Program-made: the position numbers and the translations under genes | Notes under the pieces: model-generated | The model's database searches: none | The model's input: only the letters and a program-made list of their open reading frames with translations | Told to the model about the DNA's origin: nothing | Part shown: positions 10,049 through 20,649 of the stretch, piece after piece | How the letters are laid out: each line of letters starts with the position of its first letter | Numbering within the stretch: the first letter of the stretch is position 1 | DNA from: Mastigamoeba balamuthi | Lineage: Eukaryota > Evosea > Mastigamoebida > Mastigamoebidae | NCBI GenBank assembly: GCA_902651635.1 | Contig: CACRSC010000039.1 | Span: 242,029-306,028, forward strand | Reading direction: 5' to 3' | Length of the DNA stretch: 64,000 nt

Positions 10049-12058
10049 ATGCAGAGCGCCGAGAGCTGCACGATCCGCAAGACGAGGAAGGGCGCCGACG
10101 ACAGCGAGGTGATCGTCCTGACCCGCGGCCACGTCTACACCGACCCCGAGCAGCCGCACGTCGGCCTGATCGTCGTGCTGGACTTTCTCCCGTGCACCTC
10201 GAGCAGGAGGTGCGCGCGCACATAGCGCCGGCACACGCACACCGGGCCAGCAGGAGAGGGGACCGCCGGGGGGGGCCCGTGCGCGAGTGTGGCTGTTGGC
10301 CCCGTGACATAAAACGCACGACCCGCGTGTTCTGCCGAAGGGAAACGGGCACGGGGGAAATGGGCCCTCCGAGTCGTCCTTGTGTTCATACAGGCACGCG
10401 GGGCGCTGTGGGGCTGCGGGGCTGCGGATTGTGGTACTGCGGGGAGGGCACAGGCTGCAGCGCGGGCACTCTGGAACTCCAGAGCAAGCGTCTGACGGGT
10501 CTGGCTGTCGCGCTGCCAGGGTCATTGTCTACGCCGCGCTGAGGACTGGCGGAGGCGGCTGGACCGTGCGCTCTGTTGTGGGCTCGAGGCTCAAGCCGTA
10601 CCTGGGACAGAGCGACGAGTTGCTGGGCACCACCGACAAGGAGACAATAAAGAGGATAGCAGAGCAGAGCGACAAGGAGGCGATCCGCGGTCTCAGGTGA
10701 CCCCCATACCCCCCATACCTCCCATACCCCCATCCCACCATCCCTCGCCTGCCTCTGCTGACGCCACTGGCCTCACAAGGATGCCCTGGGAGGTCCAGAG
10801 TGCCACCGCCAAGCCACTGGTGTCCGAGCACCCCCACGACGACTCCCTGCTCCCGTCCCTCGCGTCCTCCGCGGCGCTGACCTCCATGACCAGGCCCGCC
10901 GAGCCTGAGCCGAGGCAGTCTGGCTCCATCTCTGGGCCCGCCCTGCCCGCGCCCTACGTGCCCAAGCCGTCCGCGACCCAGACCCTCGTGCCCAAGCTGC
11001 TCGGCTGCGCCGACCCTGTGCCCTTCGTGCCACCGACCTCCGTGTCCACGTCCGTCGTCCCCAAGGTCATCGATCCCAATCTCGCCGGCCTCAAGTCGCG
11101 TGCCCCAGAGTCCCTCCAGCCTTCTAAGCCATTGGGGGCCCGGGCCCTTCTGATGCCCTTCACGTCCGGCCCCTTCAGGAACTATGAGGCACACCGACAG
11201 TCGCGCAGGCTCGCTTCCAAGCCATCGGAGCCCCGGCCCCTCCCCATTCCCTCCGGCTTCTCCTCCTCCGAGCGCAAGGCCTGCAACGACCTCAGGACCT
11301 CTGAGCCCGACTCTGCCACGCTCGCTGAGGCCACACCCCCCGAGCCCAAGGCTTCCGAGCCTCTGGCGGCCACCGAGGCTGCCAGCGGGGCCGACGCGGA
11401 GCCGAGATGGGCCAGCGGCGAAGAGGCAGCCGCGGCAATGGCCCCCTCTGCTGAGGCAGAGGGCCAGTCCTGCTGCACCGAGCACATACACAGCGAGATA
11501 GCCAAGAGCCTGGAGCTGTTTGTGCGCGAGCTCGAGCTGTCGCACCGCGAGTCCCGCCAGGCCGTCAAGGACGCCAGGGAGATTCTCGACAACTACCGCG
11601 CCGCGAACGGGATGCCGCCCCTCAAGAAGCACAGGAGCTCGGGCACCAGCAGCAGCGCCGGCGGGCTCTCGGACGCCGACGCCAAGAGCGTCTGGGACAT
11701 CGAGCCAGATGTCTTTGCCGCGTGGACCCAGGGGCGCATCGCGAGGTTCGTGGCCCTGCGCTTCTGCGGCCCCGACAGCGCCATACGCGTCCCCGCCGTC
11801 TGCGAGTTCCTCTGCCAGAACCCGCACATGGGCCTCGGGGGGCAGGCCCTCCTCGCCCTCGGCAGCATCACCGACCTGCTGCAGATCTTCGCTGCTGTGG
11901 CTGAGAGCAATGGCCGCGCGATGCCCCCTGGCCTCGAGGCCCAGGTTTCTGACTTCTGGCGTGTCATTGACGCCTTCCAGCTCCGCGCCGCCGCCAAGCG
12001 CGCCGCGCTGTCCCTCGACCCCCGCAGGGCCTCGCCCTCCCGTCCCCCAGCCGAGTAG
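10049..12058 (+). CDS. Unrecognised protein, intact member of a locus-specific family
   Basis: I do not recognise this protein. Proposed exons are 10049-10209, 10520-10696 and 10780-12058, joining in frame for 538 residues. Exons 1-2 form a compact N-terminal region (HVYTDPEQPHVGLIVVLDFL; WTVRSVVGSRLKPYL; IKRIAEQSDKEAIRGLR). A long Pro/Ser/Ala-rich linker contains loose repeats of the pattern EPRPLPIPSGF. At about residues 380-430 there is a likely coiled coil rich in E, L and R, followed by the basic run GMPPLKKHR, a possible nuclear signal. The C-terminal domain (about 455-520) carries CGPDSAIRVPAVCEFLCQNP, HMGLGGQALLALG, LLQIFAAVAESNGR, then FWRVIDAFQLRAAAKRA. The same pieces recur at least eight more times between 9.5 and 21 kb, but this is the only copy with every reading frame open. 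No signal peptide or membrane segment is seen. Confidence 0.65.
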
Positions 12059-12879
12059 GGGCGGACGTGAGGGAAACACGCCAATGTACTGTTTGTTCTC
12101 TTGGGTCCTCAGGGAATTCGATCAGTACCATTTGCAAGTTTACTAGATGCGCAGAAATGCTCACTTCTCACCGGTTGGGGGGATCAGGGTGAAGCCGAGA
12201 AGAGTTTCCATACCGTCTCAGCTCAGAGACCTCGAAAATCTGAAACAAGAGTCCCTGTGCCGCGATGAGCACCACGTAGAGGCACTGAAGTGGGGGTCGT
12301 GACCCTCCTGCAACCGTACAGACTCTTTGCCTCCAGAGGCGTGAGGCCAATGTAAGGGGTTGCAATTCGGGCGCCCTTGAGATTTGTGGGCTGGCCCAGT
12401 GCCCTGATGGCCATCTTGCCTCGGTCACGGATGCAGGAGCTTAGCTCGGCTCGGCCTCTATGGCCCTGGAGTGCAAGGCCTGCTTCAGCATCTCGTCCAC
12501 CTCCTTCTCGTCGATGACAGGGTCGAACGAGGCCTACTCGTCCGACTGGAACAGTGTCCTATCGACTCTTTCTTCCTCCAGAGTACCCGGATTCTGATCG
12601 GACTGACCGAATATTCGGAATTTTGCTACCCCTTCGTCTCTTTCTGAAGACTGTAGCTGGATTGTCTTCCGTTTCTGGGGCCAGAGGGCTGCTCTTTCCG
12701 TGGGACTGAAGGGGATTGAGGTCCATTGTAAGGCAATGGGGCAGTGCGGCATCAAGTGAACACGGGATTCACTGTACTGAGTCCAAAATGGTACGCAATG
12801 GATCACGCAATACTCAACGCGAGCGAAAGCTGAGCCTCATGGAGGGCTGCGGGCTGCACAAAGGATGAAAGATGAAGGA
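12059..12879. other. Intergenic stretch without a supportable gene
   Basis: No member of the local family and no known domain is visible. A minus-strand frame near 12440-12540 reads SFDPVIDEKEVDEMLKQAL and ends at a stop. It could be the tail of another decayed gene but is too short to assign. Confidence 0.35.
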
Positions 12880-13097
12880 GCCCATCCATGGCCAACAGCT
12901 TGCAAGTTGGCAGGTCATTGTCATGCGACTGGAGGAAATCGATGCCGCGGAGGTATTTCGGCGGATAATGTACGTCCGCGATCAATTGAATCGAGGGCAG
13001 CGGCGGGCAGGAGAGTACTGACGCCGTTGACGACGTACTTCTCGCCGCCGGCCCAGCCGCCCGCGCAGAAGGGGGCGAGGGCCCTCTGGTGCGCACG
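12880..13097 (-). pseudogene. Duplicated fragment of the Clu gene (exon 3 end plus intron)
   Basis: This matches 7266-7501 of the Clu gene in the same orientation, including the splice-donor region (GGTACTGACGCCGTTGACGA type), the coding part that reads AGGEKYVVNG, and the intron beyond it. The intron is retained, so this was a DNA-level duplication rather than a retrocopy. At its right end it is joined directly to a piece of the other gene family. Confidence 0.75.
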
Positions 13098-13447
13098 ACG
13101 AGCAACAAGGTGCGAGTCCGTCAGATTCTGCAGGCTATCTGTGACTCAACTGTCTGTTGCTTGTGTCGCAGGCGGACTCGCCTGCCATCTTCTCTCCGAT
13201 TATCGCCCGAACCCCACTCGCAAGCACGATGGAGCGCCGAGAGCTGGGCGAGCCGCAAGCAGACGAAGAGAGCCGACGACGAGGGGGTGGTCGCCGTGAA
13301 AGGTGCTTACATCGACCACGAGCAGTCGCACGTCGCAGAGGCTCCTGCACGCACAGCGCAGATCGACGAGCTCCTGAGCACCGCTGACAAGGCGGCCATC
13401 AAGAGGCTCACCGAGCAGAGCCAGATGGAGTCCGCCCGCCGGCTCAG
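13098..13447 (+). pseudogene. Broken copy of the locus-specific family (exons 1-2 fused)
   Basis: The first 130 bases correspond to the family promoter. The exon-1-like part reads SAESWASRKQTKRADDEG and VVAVKGAYIDHEQSHV. It then runs, without the intron and with an internal deletion, into the end of exon 2 (IDELLSTADKAAIKRLTEQ) and a splice-donor-like GTGA. Relative to the intact copy, two bases are missing just after the ATG at 13229, so the start codon is out of frame. Confidence 0.65.
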
Positions 13448-13479
13448 GTGACTTCCATTCCCCCTCTCGCGCTCGTGCC

Positions 13480-13745
13480 AGGCGAGAAGACTTGAGACGA
13501 AGCGGCACACCTGACAGTGGAGCTGGAGCGGTAGGACAACACGCCAGATGGTGGCAGCCTCGACCTCGAGGCGAGGGGGCATCTGGCAGCCGGTGCTCTC
13601 GGCCGCGGCGACGAAAAGCTGTACAAGGTCGACACTGCTGCAGAGTCTCCTTCCCCGAGGGCCATCTGCGGGTTGTCGTGCAGGAAGTCGCGGACGTCGG
13701 GGATGTAGATGACACGGGCGGGCCCGCAGTTGCGCTGATCCACGA
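13480..13745 (-). pseudogene. Fragment of the locus-specific family (C-terminal domain)
   Basis: On the minus strand the frame reads DQRNCGPARVIYIPDVRDFL followed by HDNPQMALGEGD, matching the family domain (CGPDSAIRVPAVCEFL). It then drifts out of frame; the PLASRSRLP segment matches the PPGLEAQ region in another frame. It faces the copy at 13098-13447. Confidence 0.6.
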
Positions 13746-13851
13746 TCACAGTGCCTGGGACCACCTCAGAGTCATTCTCAGCTGCACCATCCCCGTCTCC
13801 CTGCGAGACTATCTGGAGGCGGGTCTCGGGCAGGCCCTTCGCAGCACAGTC

Positions 13852-14560
13852 GCTCTGCCTCGCGGTCCCCGGGCGTGCGCGCTGCCTCGCCGACGTCCTG
13901 CAGGAGCCCTGCATTCGATACCCGCGAGCCCGCGACACACGCGCGTGCCTCCCAACTTGACCGCACACTGGAGGACGAGCGTGTGCTCGGCAACGATGAC
14001 ATCAGCTCTGTGTAAGATAATATTCTGCGGAAAATGTGGGGACTTCGGACTGGGCGACGCTCACCCCTCCCGTACGGCCCCTCCAGCGAATCCACACGGC
14101 CATCCACCGCTCTCGTGGTCCTTCGGCCTCGCGGGGGAATTGCTCAGCTGTCCCACAAGTGCGGTTATTGAACCAAAATCACATGATTTATGAGGCGATT
14201 CATACGAGGGACAACATTAAGGCTTCAGATGATGATACCCATTTGTCTGAGACCCTTGACGACGAACCCAAACCCACACAAATAACTGATGAAGCCTCAT
14301 TTTTGCCACTCTGACGCCTCAGGTGGAATCGAGCCCGATACCAAGGCGGAACTGTCTCCACCGTTTGTCATCAAACATTTTCTCTACTTTATTTTTGACT
14401 TCGAGTATAACTCCTCCTCCATGTCATTGCGCATAAGGCAGTTCTGCCTTGGTATCGGTGGATACCATTTCGTTGCACATGTAGCAATTTTATTGGCACT
14501 CGTCTTGCCTCGGTAGTGCGCCATTTGTGCAGCGCTGTAGTCCTGTCCCCTCGGCCCTTT
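13852..14560 (-). repeat. Right arm of the large inverted repeat
   Basis: This is the reverse complement of 8655-9398 with scattered substitutions and indels. Beyond its outer end the similarity continues, after a gap, into the duplicated 5' part of the Clu gene at 14590-14880, mirroring the true Clu gene outside the left arm. The original inverted duplication therefore probably covered the Clu 5' end too. Confidence 0.8.
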
Positions 14561-14589
14561 GTTAAAATCTGTGTGGAAACACTGTATTG

Positions 14590-14880
14590 TGGACCCCACC
14601 CGCTGTCCCGACCTCCAACCGCTTCCCCACCCCGCAGGATGTGCCCGCGGTCGCGAGCCGCAACGCCCGAGGCGGCGCCCTAGACAACTCGGAGCCACAG
14701 GAGCCCCGGGAGGAGCCACTGCGCGAATACCTCGGGGCCCCGGCAACCGCTACTACACCGGCGACAGTACCACACACCCCCCCTGCGCCCCCTCTGGGGT
14801 GGGCGGCCACAGCACAGTGCACGCGATGTGGTGTACGGCAGGAGGAACAGCGAGGACGGCAGCGCCGCGAAGAAAGCAGG
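14590..14880 (+). pseudogene. Inverted duplicate of the Clu gene 5' exons
   Basis: After an intact-looking splice acceptor (CCCCACCCCGCAG) the sequence parallels Clu exon 2 at 8081-7910: DVPAVASRNARGGALDNS against DVPVVAGRATPEAAPYDNS, then REYLGGPGNRYYTGDST against RVYLGGPGNRYYTADST. The end of that motif is reached only after a one-base frame change. The following intron and the start of exon 3 (VYGRRNSEDGS-like) are also present before the match ends. Confidence 0.7.
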
Positions 14881-14884
14881 GCGA

Positions 14885-14995
14885 TCCGCAGGCAGAAGAA
14901 GGGGGCCAGCGATGAGAGAGACGTCGTTGAGACTGCTTCGTACACTAAGGTGAGCTTTACACCGGCCCCGAGCAGCCGCAGGTCTCGGTTGTGTA
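14885..14995 (+). pseudogene. First-exon remnant of the locus-specific family
   Basis: Directly fused to the Clu fragment, the bases resemble exon 1 of the gene at 10049, including AAGAAGGGGGCCAGCGATGA against AAGACGAGGAAGGGCGCCGA and a shared CACCGGCCCCGAGCAGCCGC-type block. The frame is interrupted and no start codon is visible. Confidence 0.45.
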
Positions 14996-15069
14996 AGTGA
15001 TGGACATCGCTTGGATTGAAAAGCCGGTGTGCGAGTGTCGGAAGAAAAGAAATCAGCTGGCGAGAGTCC

Positions 15070-17081
15070 CTACTCCGCAGGGGGACCGGGCGGCGAGGGC
15101 GGGCGGTCGCTGAGCGACGAGGTGGCGCGCTTGGCGGCGGCGCGGAGCTGGAGGCCGCTGACAACCCGCCAGAAGGCCGCTGCCTGGAACTCGAGGCCCA
15201 CAGGCATCTGATGGCCACCGCTCTCGGCGACGGCTGCGAACAGCTGCAGCAGGTCCACGCTGCTGCGCAGGGCGAGGAGCTCCTGACCCCCGAGGCCCAT
15301 CTGCGGGTTCGCGTGCAGGAACTCGCGGACGGCAGGGACGCGGACGACACTGCGGGGGCTGCAGTAGCGCTGCGCCACCAAGTGCTCGACGTCGGCCTGC
15401 GACCACGTCGCGAAGTCGTCCGGGTCGATGCTCGAGATGGCCAGCGCGTTGGACTTGGCGTCCACGTCGGAGATGCCGCTGGCGCTGCTGGTGGCCGGGC
15501 CCCTGTGCCTCTTGAGGGGCGGCATTCCGAGCAGGGCGCTCAGCTTGTCGAACGTCCTCCTGGCCATCGTCAGCGTCTTCCTCGAGTTCTGGTGCTCCTG
15601 CTCGAGCTTGCCCACAAACTGGGAGAGCCGCAGAAACACCGTGTCGAGCACTGTGCTTCCGTGCTGGAGAGCTGTCGCTAAGGCGGCCTGCAGGGCCTCG
15701 TCGGAGAAGGCGGCCGGGTCCGGGGCCGGCGCTGCTGCCTCTGCGCCCCTCTGCTGCTCGGCGATGGTGCTGCCGGTCGCGCTTGCCGCCTCGTCCGCCC
15801 GAGGCCCGTTGTCCATGGGCTCGGCGGGCTTGGCCGTGGAGGGCGTGGCGGAGGGGAAGGGCTCGGGGGCCCTGAAGTCGAAGGCCTTGCACAAGGCGTC
15901 AAGTGGCGAGGGCGTCGCGAGAGACCGGGGCTGCGAGAGCATGGGCTCGGGGGCGTGGGCGGCGTGCGACCTGAGGTCGAGGGCGGCGCTGCTCTTGGAG
16001 GTGCTGAACGTCGAGGGCATTGGGAGGGGTCGGGGCTCCGGCGGCGTGCACTCGAGGACGTGGGTGGAGTGCGATCTGAGGCTGTCGGCGCTGCTCTTGC
16101 AGACGCTGAACGCCGAGGGCATTTGGAGCGGTCGGGGCTCCGAAGCTTGGGGAGCGACGTGTGCGCCTTGAGAACGAAGGAGGGCTTAGGCGTGGAGGGC
16201 TCGGAGCCGCGGTCGTGCGGGTTGGGCACGGGGGGCTGGGGCGTCGAGGGCGCGGGCGGCGGGGCGCGCTCGGGGTGAGGATCGGGCTGCCCGGGCTCGG
16301 CGGGCACGGAGGTCAGCGGCGCCGACGGCGCGGGGGACAGGTGCGCGGGGGCGTCGGGAGGCGCGGGCCCCGGGAGCTGGGCGGCGGCGCAGGCGTTCTC
16401 CCAGGGCATCCTTTTGCAGAGCAGAGGGCGTCAGAACTCCGCGGACACCACGGCGAGGCGGGCGAGCGGGGTCACCTCAGCCGCCGGATGGACTCCTTCG
16501 GGCTCTTCTGCGCGAGCCTCTGTATGGTCTCCTTGTCGGCGGTGCCCAGCAGGTCGCCGCTCGATGCCGCGTGGGGCTTGAGCCTCGAGCCCGCGATCGT
16601 GCGCACAGTCCAGTCGCCGTCACCCAGCTTCAGCGCGGCGTAGACGATGGCCCTGGTTGTTCGAGTGCGGCCCAGATTAGTCAGGAGTAGTCCCCATCCC
16701 GGTGCGGAGCGCCCCCCCGCCGCCTCTGCCCCGCAGCCCCTCCGCGTGTCTGTGCGACGACAGCAAAACACAAGTACTGTCGCCCAATTTCCCGCGTTCC
16801 CAGTATTTACCCTCCACACAAGCGCAGGCGGGCAACAGCCGGTCACCCCGCCCCCCGGCACTCCCCCCCGCGTGTGGTCCACTGTGCATGCGCTCGGATT
16901 TTGTGTGCGCGTACCTCCTTTTGGACTCGCAGGGAACGATGTCCAGCACGCACACGACCAGGACGTGCGGAAGCTCGGGGTCGACGTAGAGCCCGCCGCG
17001 TTTCACTACGACGTCCTCCACACCGACGTCCCCCTTCTTCTTTTTCCCCCGGAACGCCCAGCTCTCCTTGGTGTTCTCCAT
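15070..17081 (-). CDS. Locus-specific family member with one frameshift
   Basis: Function is unknown. Proposed exons are 17081-16915, 16652-16476 and 16410-15070, with the same intron positions and phases as the gene at 10049-12058. The protein starts MENTKESWAFRGKKKKGDVG with DPELPHVLVVCVLDIVPC, continues with WTVRTIAGSRLKPHA and IQRLAQKSPKESIRRLR, then a Pro-rich linker with repeated EPRPLPMPSTFS and SSAALDLRSHAAHAPEP units. The conserved C-terminal domain follows (VVRVPAVREFLHANPQMGLG, LLQLFAAVAESGGHQMP, GLQLRAAAKRA). The reading frame breaks once, near 16145-16150. The bases there are AAGCTTCGGAG, where the related copy at 17252-18280 has AAGCCTTCGGAG, so one base is missing. Everything else is open, so this could be a very young pseudogene or a one-base sequencing error. 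Confidence 0.6.
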
Positions 17082-17251
17082 GCGCAGCGGGAGGCTGGCG
17101 GCGAACGAAAAGCGAGAAAATGAAGTGCGAGTTCGTCAGATTCTGCCGCCTTACCCCGTGACGCAAACATTTGCTTGCGTCATAGGCGCACTCTGGTCCA
17201 CAGTCACCTTCGGTCTGTCGCTCTCCTCAACCCGCGCTCGCAAGCAAGCAG
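17082..17251. promoter_or_regulatory. Head-to-head promoter region, copy 2, with a CRE-like palindrome
   Basis: This 170-base spacer lies between two divergent members of the local family and matches the spacer at 9864-10048. It contains a perfect inverted repeat, TGACGCAA at 17159-17166 and TTGCGTCA at 17175-17182, eight bases apart. The half-site resembles bZIP/CREB targets. Use as a bidirectional promoter is inferred. Confidence 0.45.
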
Positions 17252-18280
17252 ATACAGAGCGCCGAGAGCTGCGCACCTCGACGACCTGCTGGGCACCTCC
17301 GACAAAGCGACCATCAAGAGGCTCACACCAGCGGAGCGACAAGGAGGCGGTCAGCGGGCTGAGGTGACGCCCCATTCGATTTCCTTCCCTCGCCCGCCTC
17401 TGCTGACGCTGCTGTCGCCAGGATGCCCTGGGAGGTCCAGAGTGCCGCCGCCAAGCCCCTGGCGTCCGCGCCCTCCCACGACGTCTCCCTGCCCCCGTCC
17501 CTCGCGTCCTCCGCGCAGCAAACCTCTGTGCTCAAGTCACCTGCGCCCCAGCCCCCAGTGCCCCAGCCGTCCGAGCGCGTCCACCCTGAGCCCTCCGTTC
17601 CCCAGGCCTCCCAGCCCACGCCCGCCGTGCCCAAGGTCACCGAGCCCAAGCCCGCCCACCTCAAGCCGCGGGTCTCCAAGACCAAGCCCTCCAGGCCTGT
17701 GGTGGCCCGGGCCCTTAGGATGCCCTTCACGTTCAACGCATTCAAGTACTACGCCGCACACCGCAAGTTGCGCGAGCTCGAGCTCAAGCCACCGGAGGCC
17801 GGGCCCCTCCCGATGCCCTCTGGCTTCTCTTCCCCCTCCGAGAACAAGGCCTACAACGACCTCGGGATCCCGGTGCCCGACCCCTCCGCCGCGCCCCACG
17901 AGGCCAAGCCCACAAAGCCCGCCGAGCACCCGGCGGCCACCGAGGCTGCCAGCGGGACCGACGCCGAGCCGCGACGCGCCAGGGGAGTGGAGGCAGCCGC
18001 GGCAGCCGCAGCCGTCAAGCCTTCGGAGCCTCGACCCCTCCAGATGCCCTCGGGTTTCGGCGCCTTCAAGAGCAGCGCCGCCCTCGACCTCAGGTCGCAC
18101 GCCGCCCACGCCCCCGAGTGCATGCCCTCGCAGCCCCGACCCCTCCAAATGCCCTCGGCGTTCAGCGCATTCAAGAGCACCGCCACCGGCCTCGACCTCC
18201 AGCTCCGCACAGCCGCCAAGCACCCCTCCTCGTCGCACAGCTACCGCACGGCCTCGCCGCCCGATCCCCATGCGGAGTAG
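17252..18280 (+). pseudogene. Broken copy of the locus-specific family, start codon lost and C-terminal domain deleted
   Basis: At the position of the start codon the sequence is ATA (17252-17254) where the intact copy has ATG. Exon 1 is cut after about 26 bases and joined to the last part of exon 2 (DLLGTSDKATIKRLT), losing intron 1 and most of both exons. The big exon then starts MPWEVQSAAAKPLASA at 17423 and stays open to 18280. It contains the repeat units EPRPLQMPSGFGAFKSSAA and SQPRPLQMPSAFSAFKSTA. It jumps straight to the terminal LQLRTAAK segment, so the coiled coil and the conserved C-terminal domain are missing. Confidence 0.65.
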
Positions 18281-18654
18281 GAACGGTCGCCAGCTGATTT
18301 GTTTTCTTCCGACACTCACACTCGGGCTTTCCCAAGTCGAGAAATCGTTTGTTACGGCAATTGGTTTTGTTTACTTATGGTATACTACGTTGGCCATCCT
18401 GGTTCACTTCGATGCTCAGAAAGAGGCGCTTGTGTAGCTGACGTTGCACTGTCAGTGAAGAGGCGGTGGTGGCTTCACCTGAGTGAATTGAGTGTTCTGT
18501 GTGTCCGGGAGCTTCCATTTTTATCACCAAGCTGAGGGGCTTTTCCCCCAAATCGGCCAGGGACAGAAGGAGAGGGAGGACTTGTGGAAGCCGGGCGACG
18601 AAGCGGCACGCTTGGTAGTGGAGCTGTAAGGTGTAGGCAACGTGCCCTAAGGCT

Positions 18655-18870
18655 GGCCTGAACTTGGAGTCCTGGGGGGATCTGGCGATCGTTTCTCTGG
18701 GCCACGGCGGCGTAGAGTGGCAGCGTATGGACACTGCTGCGGAGGGCGAGGAGGGCCTGACCCCTGAGGCCCATCTGCGGATTCTCGTGGAGAAAGTCGC
18801 AGGCGGTGGTGGTGCAGATGGCGCCGACGGGTCCACAGCAGCGCTGGTCTACCAACTGCGCGATGTCCCC
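18655..18870 (-). pseudogene. Fragment of the locus-specific family (C-terminal domain)
   Basis: The minus strand reads DQRCCGPVGAICTTTACDFL, then HENPQMGLRGQALLALRSS and YAAVAQRNDRQIPPGLQ, which match the family domain. The frame closes soon afterwards and upstream exons are absent. Confidence 0.65.
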
Positions 18871-19599
18871 CCGGACTGGGACCACCCCAGCGTCATCTGC
18901 ATGCCACCTGTCCGCGATTTCCTCCGCGACCAATCTGGGGTCTCTGGGAGAGCCCTTCGAGCACTGCCGCTCTCCGTTCTCTCCAGGCTCCGACGTTCCA
19001 AAGCACAGCCGTGCCCAGCGAGTGCTCGACGTCCTCGCGCCCCTCATCGCCAAGACTTGCTACGGAAGGACTCAGTGGGAAGTGGGCTGCGAGGTCGCCC
19101 GATAGATCTCGGGCGAGTAGCAGGCGCAGCTTCGCTTTATCGTCGAGGAGGTATTCGAGCTGAATGGCGGGCTGGCCCCGCCTGCCGAACCTCTGCGATG
19201 CATTGCGGTTTGTCGTGTGGCACTGACTCAATGCTTAAGGAGTACGATCACCTCGTCCGNCCAAGCACCCCTCCTCGTCGCACAGCTACCGCACGGCCTC
19301 GCCGCCCGATCCCCCTGCGGAGTAGGAACGGTCGCCAGCTGATTTGTTTTCTTCCGACACTCGCACTCGGGCTTTCCCGAGTCGAGAAATCGTTTGATAC
19401 GGCAATTGGTTTTGTTGACTTTTCGTGTACTACGTTGGCCATCCTGGTTCACTTCGATGCTCAAAAAGAGGCGCTTGTGTAGCTGACGTTGCACTGTCAG
19501 TGAAGAAGGAGAGGGAGGACTTGTGGAAGCCGGGCGACGAAGCGGCACGCTTGGTAGTGGAGCTGTCAAGTGTAGGCAACGTGCCATAAGGCTGGCCTG

Positions 19600-19800
19600 G
19601 ACTTGGAGGCCTGGGGGGATCTGGCGATCGTTTCTCTGGGCCACGGCGGCGTAGAGTTGCAGCGTGTGGACACTGTTGCGGAGGGCGAGGAGGGCCTGAC
19701 CCCTGAGGCCCATCTGCGGATTCTCGTGGAGAATGTCGCAGGCGGTGGTGGTGCAGATGGCGCCGACAGGTCCACAGCAGCGCTGGTCTACCAACTGCGC
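19600..19800 (-). pseudogene. Fragment of the locus-specific family (second copy of the one at 18.7 kb)
   Basis: Essentially the same domain fragment as at 18655-18870 (DQRCCGPVGAICTTTACDIL, HENPQMGLRGQALLALRNS), carried on the second copy of the 1-kb unit. It may be an assembly duplicate rather than a second locus. Confidence 0.6.
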
Positions 19801-20649
19801 GATGTCCCCCCGGACTGGGACCACCCCAGCGTCATCTGCATGCCACCTGTCCGCGATTTCCTCCGCGACCAATCTGGGGTCTCTGGGAGAGCCCTTCGAG
19901 CACTGCCGCTCTCCGTTCTCTCCAGGCTCCGACGTTTCAAAGCACAGCCGTGCCCAGCGAGTGCTCGACGTCCTCGCGCCCCTCATCGCCAAGATTTGCT
20001 ACGGAAGGACTCAGTGGGAAGTGGGCTGCGAGGTCGCCCGATAGATCACAGGCGAGTAGCAGGCGCAGCTTCGCTTTATCGTCGAGGAGGTATTCGAGCT
20101 GAATGGCGGGCTGGCCCCGCCTGCCGAACCTCTGCGATGCATTGCGGTTTGTCGTGTGGCACTGACTCAATGGTTAAGGAGTACGATCACCTCGTCCGAT
20201 CTGATTAATGCCATTCTGCTGAGATTCCCCCGGGAAATCACCCGTGTGGCGAATTCACCGGTTATTGTGATACTGATGAATTCGCGATATATTAATAGAA
20301 TCCTGGAGGGCACTGACACTGCGAAGTTGAGCCCTGCCATCATCGCGGACGGCCTCTTTCGCACATGGAGTAGTAGCAGTTGGCGGGGCCCTGAGGTGCC
20401 TGGGCCTGCAGATTCCATGATGCATGTAAACACAGTGGAGATGTGGGGACATGACGTTGGGCAGTGTCATCTTTTCTCACTAACTCCTGTACGAGAGGAC
20501 ACTCATGGTCAGTGAAGGAAACCGCAAGTGCAACGCAGACCCAGGTTCTGCTGACCCGCATGTAGCCTACGCGGGCCATTTCTCTCGGTGAGCAGGGCCG
20601 ACGACCGCACTCGCGCGTACGCTTCCGACACCCCCGCTCGTGCGCTTCA

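Larger units (their letters stand above)
18218..20199 (+). repeat. Two copies of a ~1-kb unit separated by a single N (probable contig overlap)
   Basis: Bases 18218-19259 and 19261-20199 are near-identical. The first copy has an extra 103 bases (about 18458-18560) and a few substitutions. The lone N at 19260 lies exactly where the second copy begins. The simplest reading is two overlapping contigs or haplotypes placed end to end, not a true tandem duplication. Confidence 0.8.
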
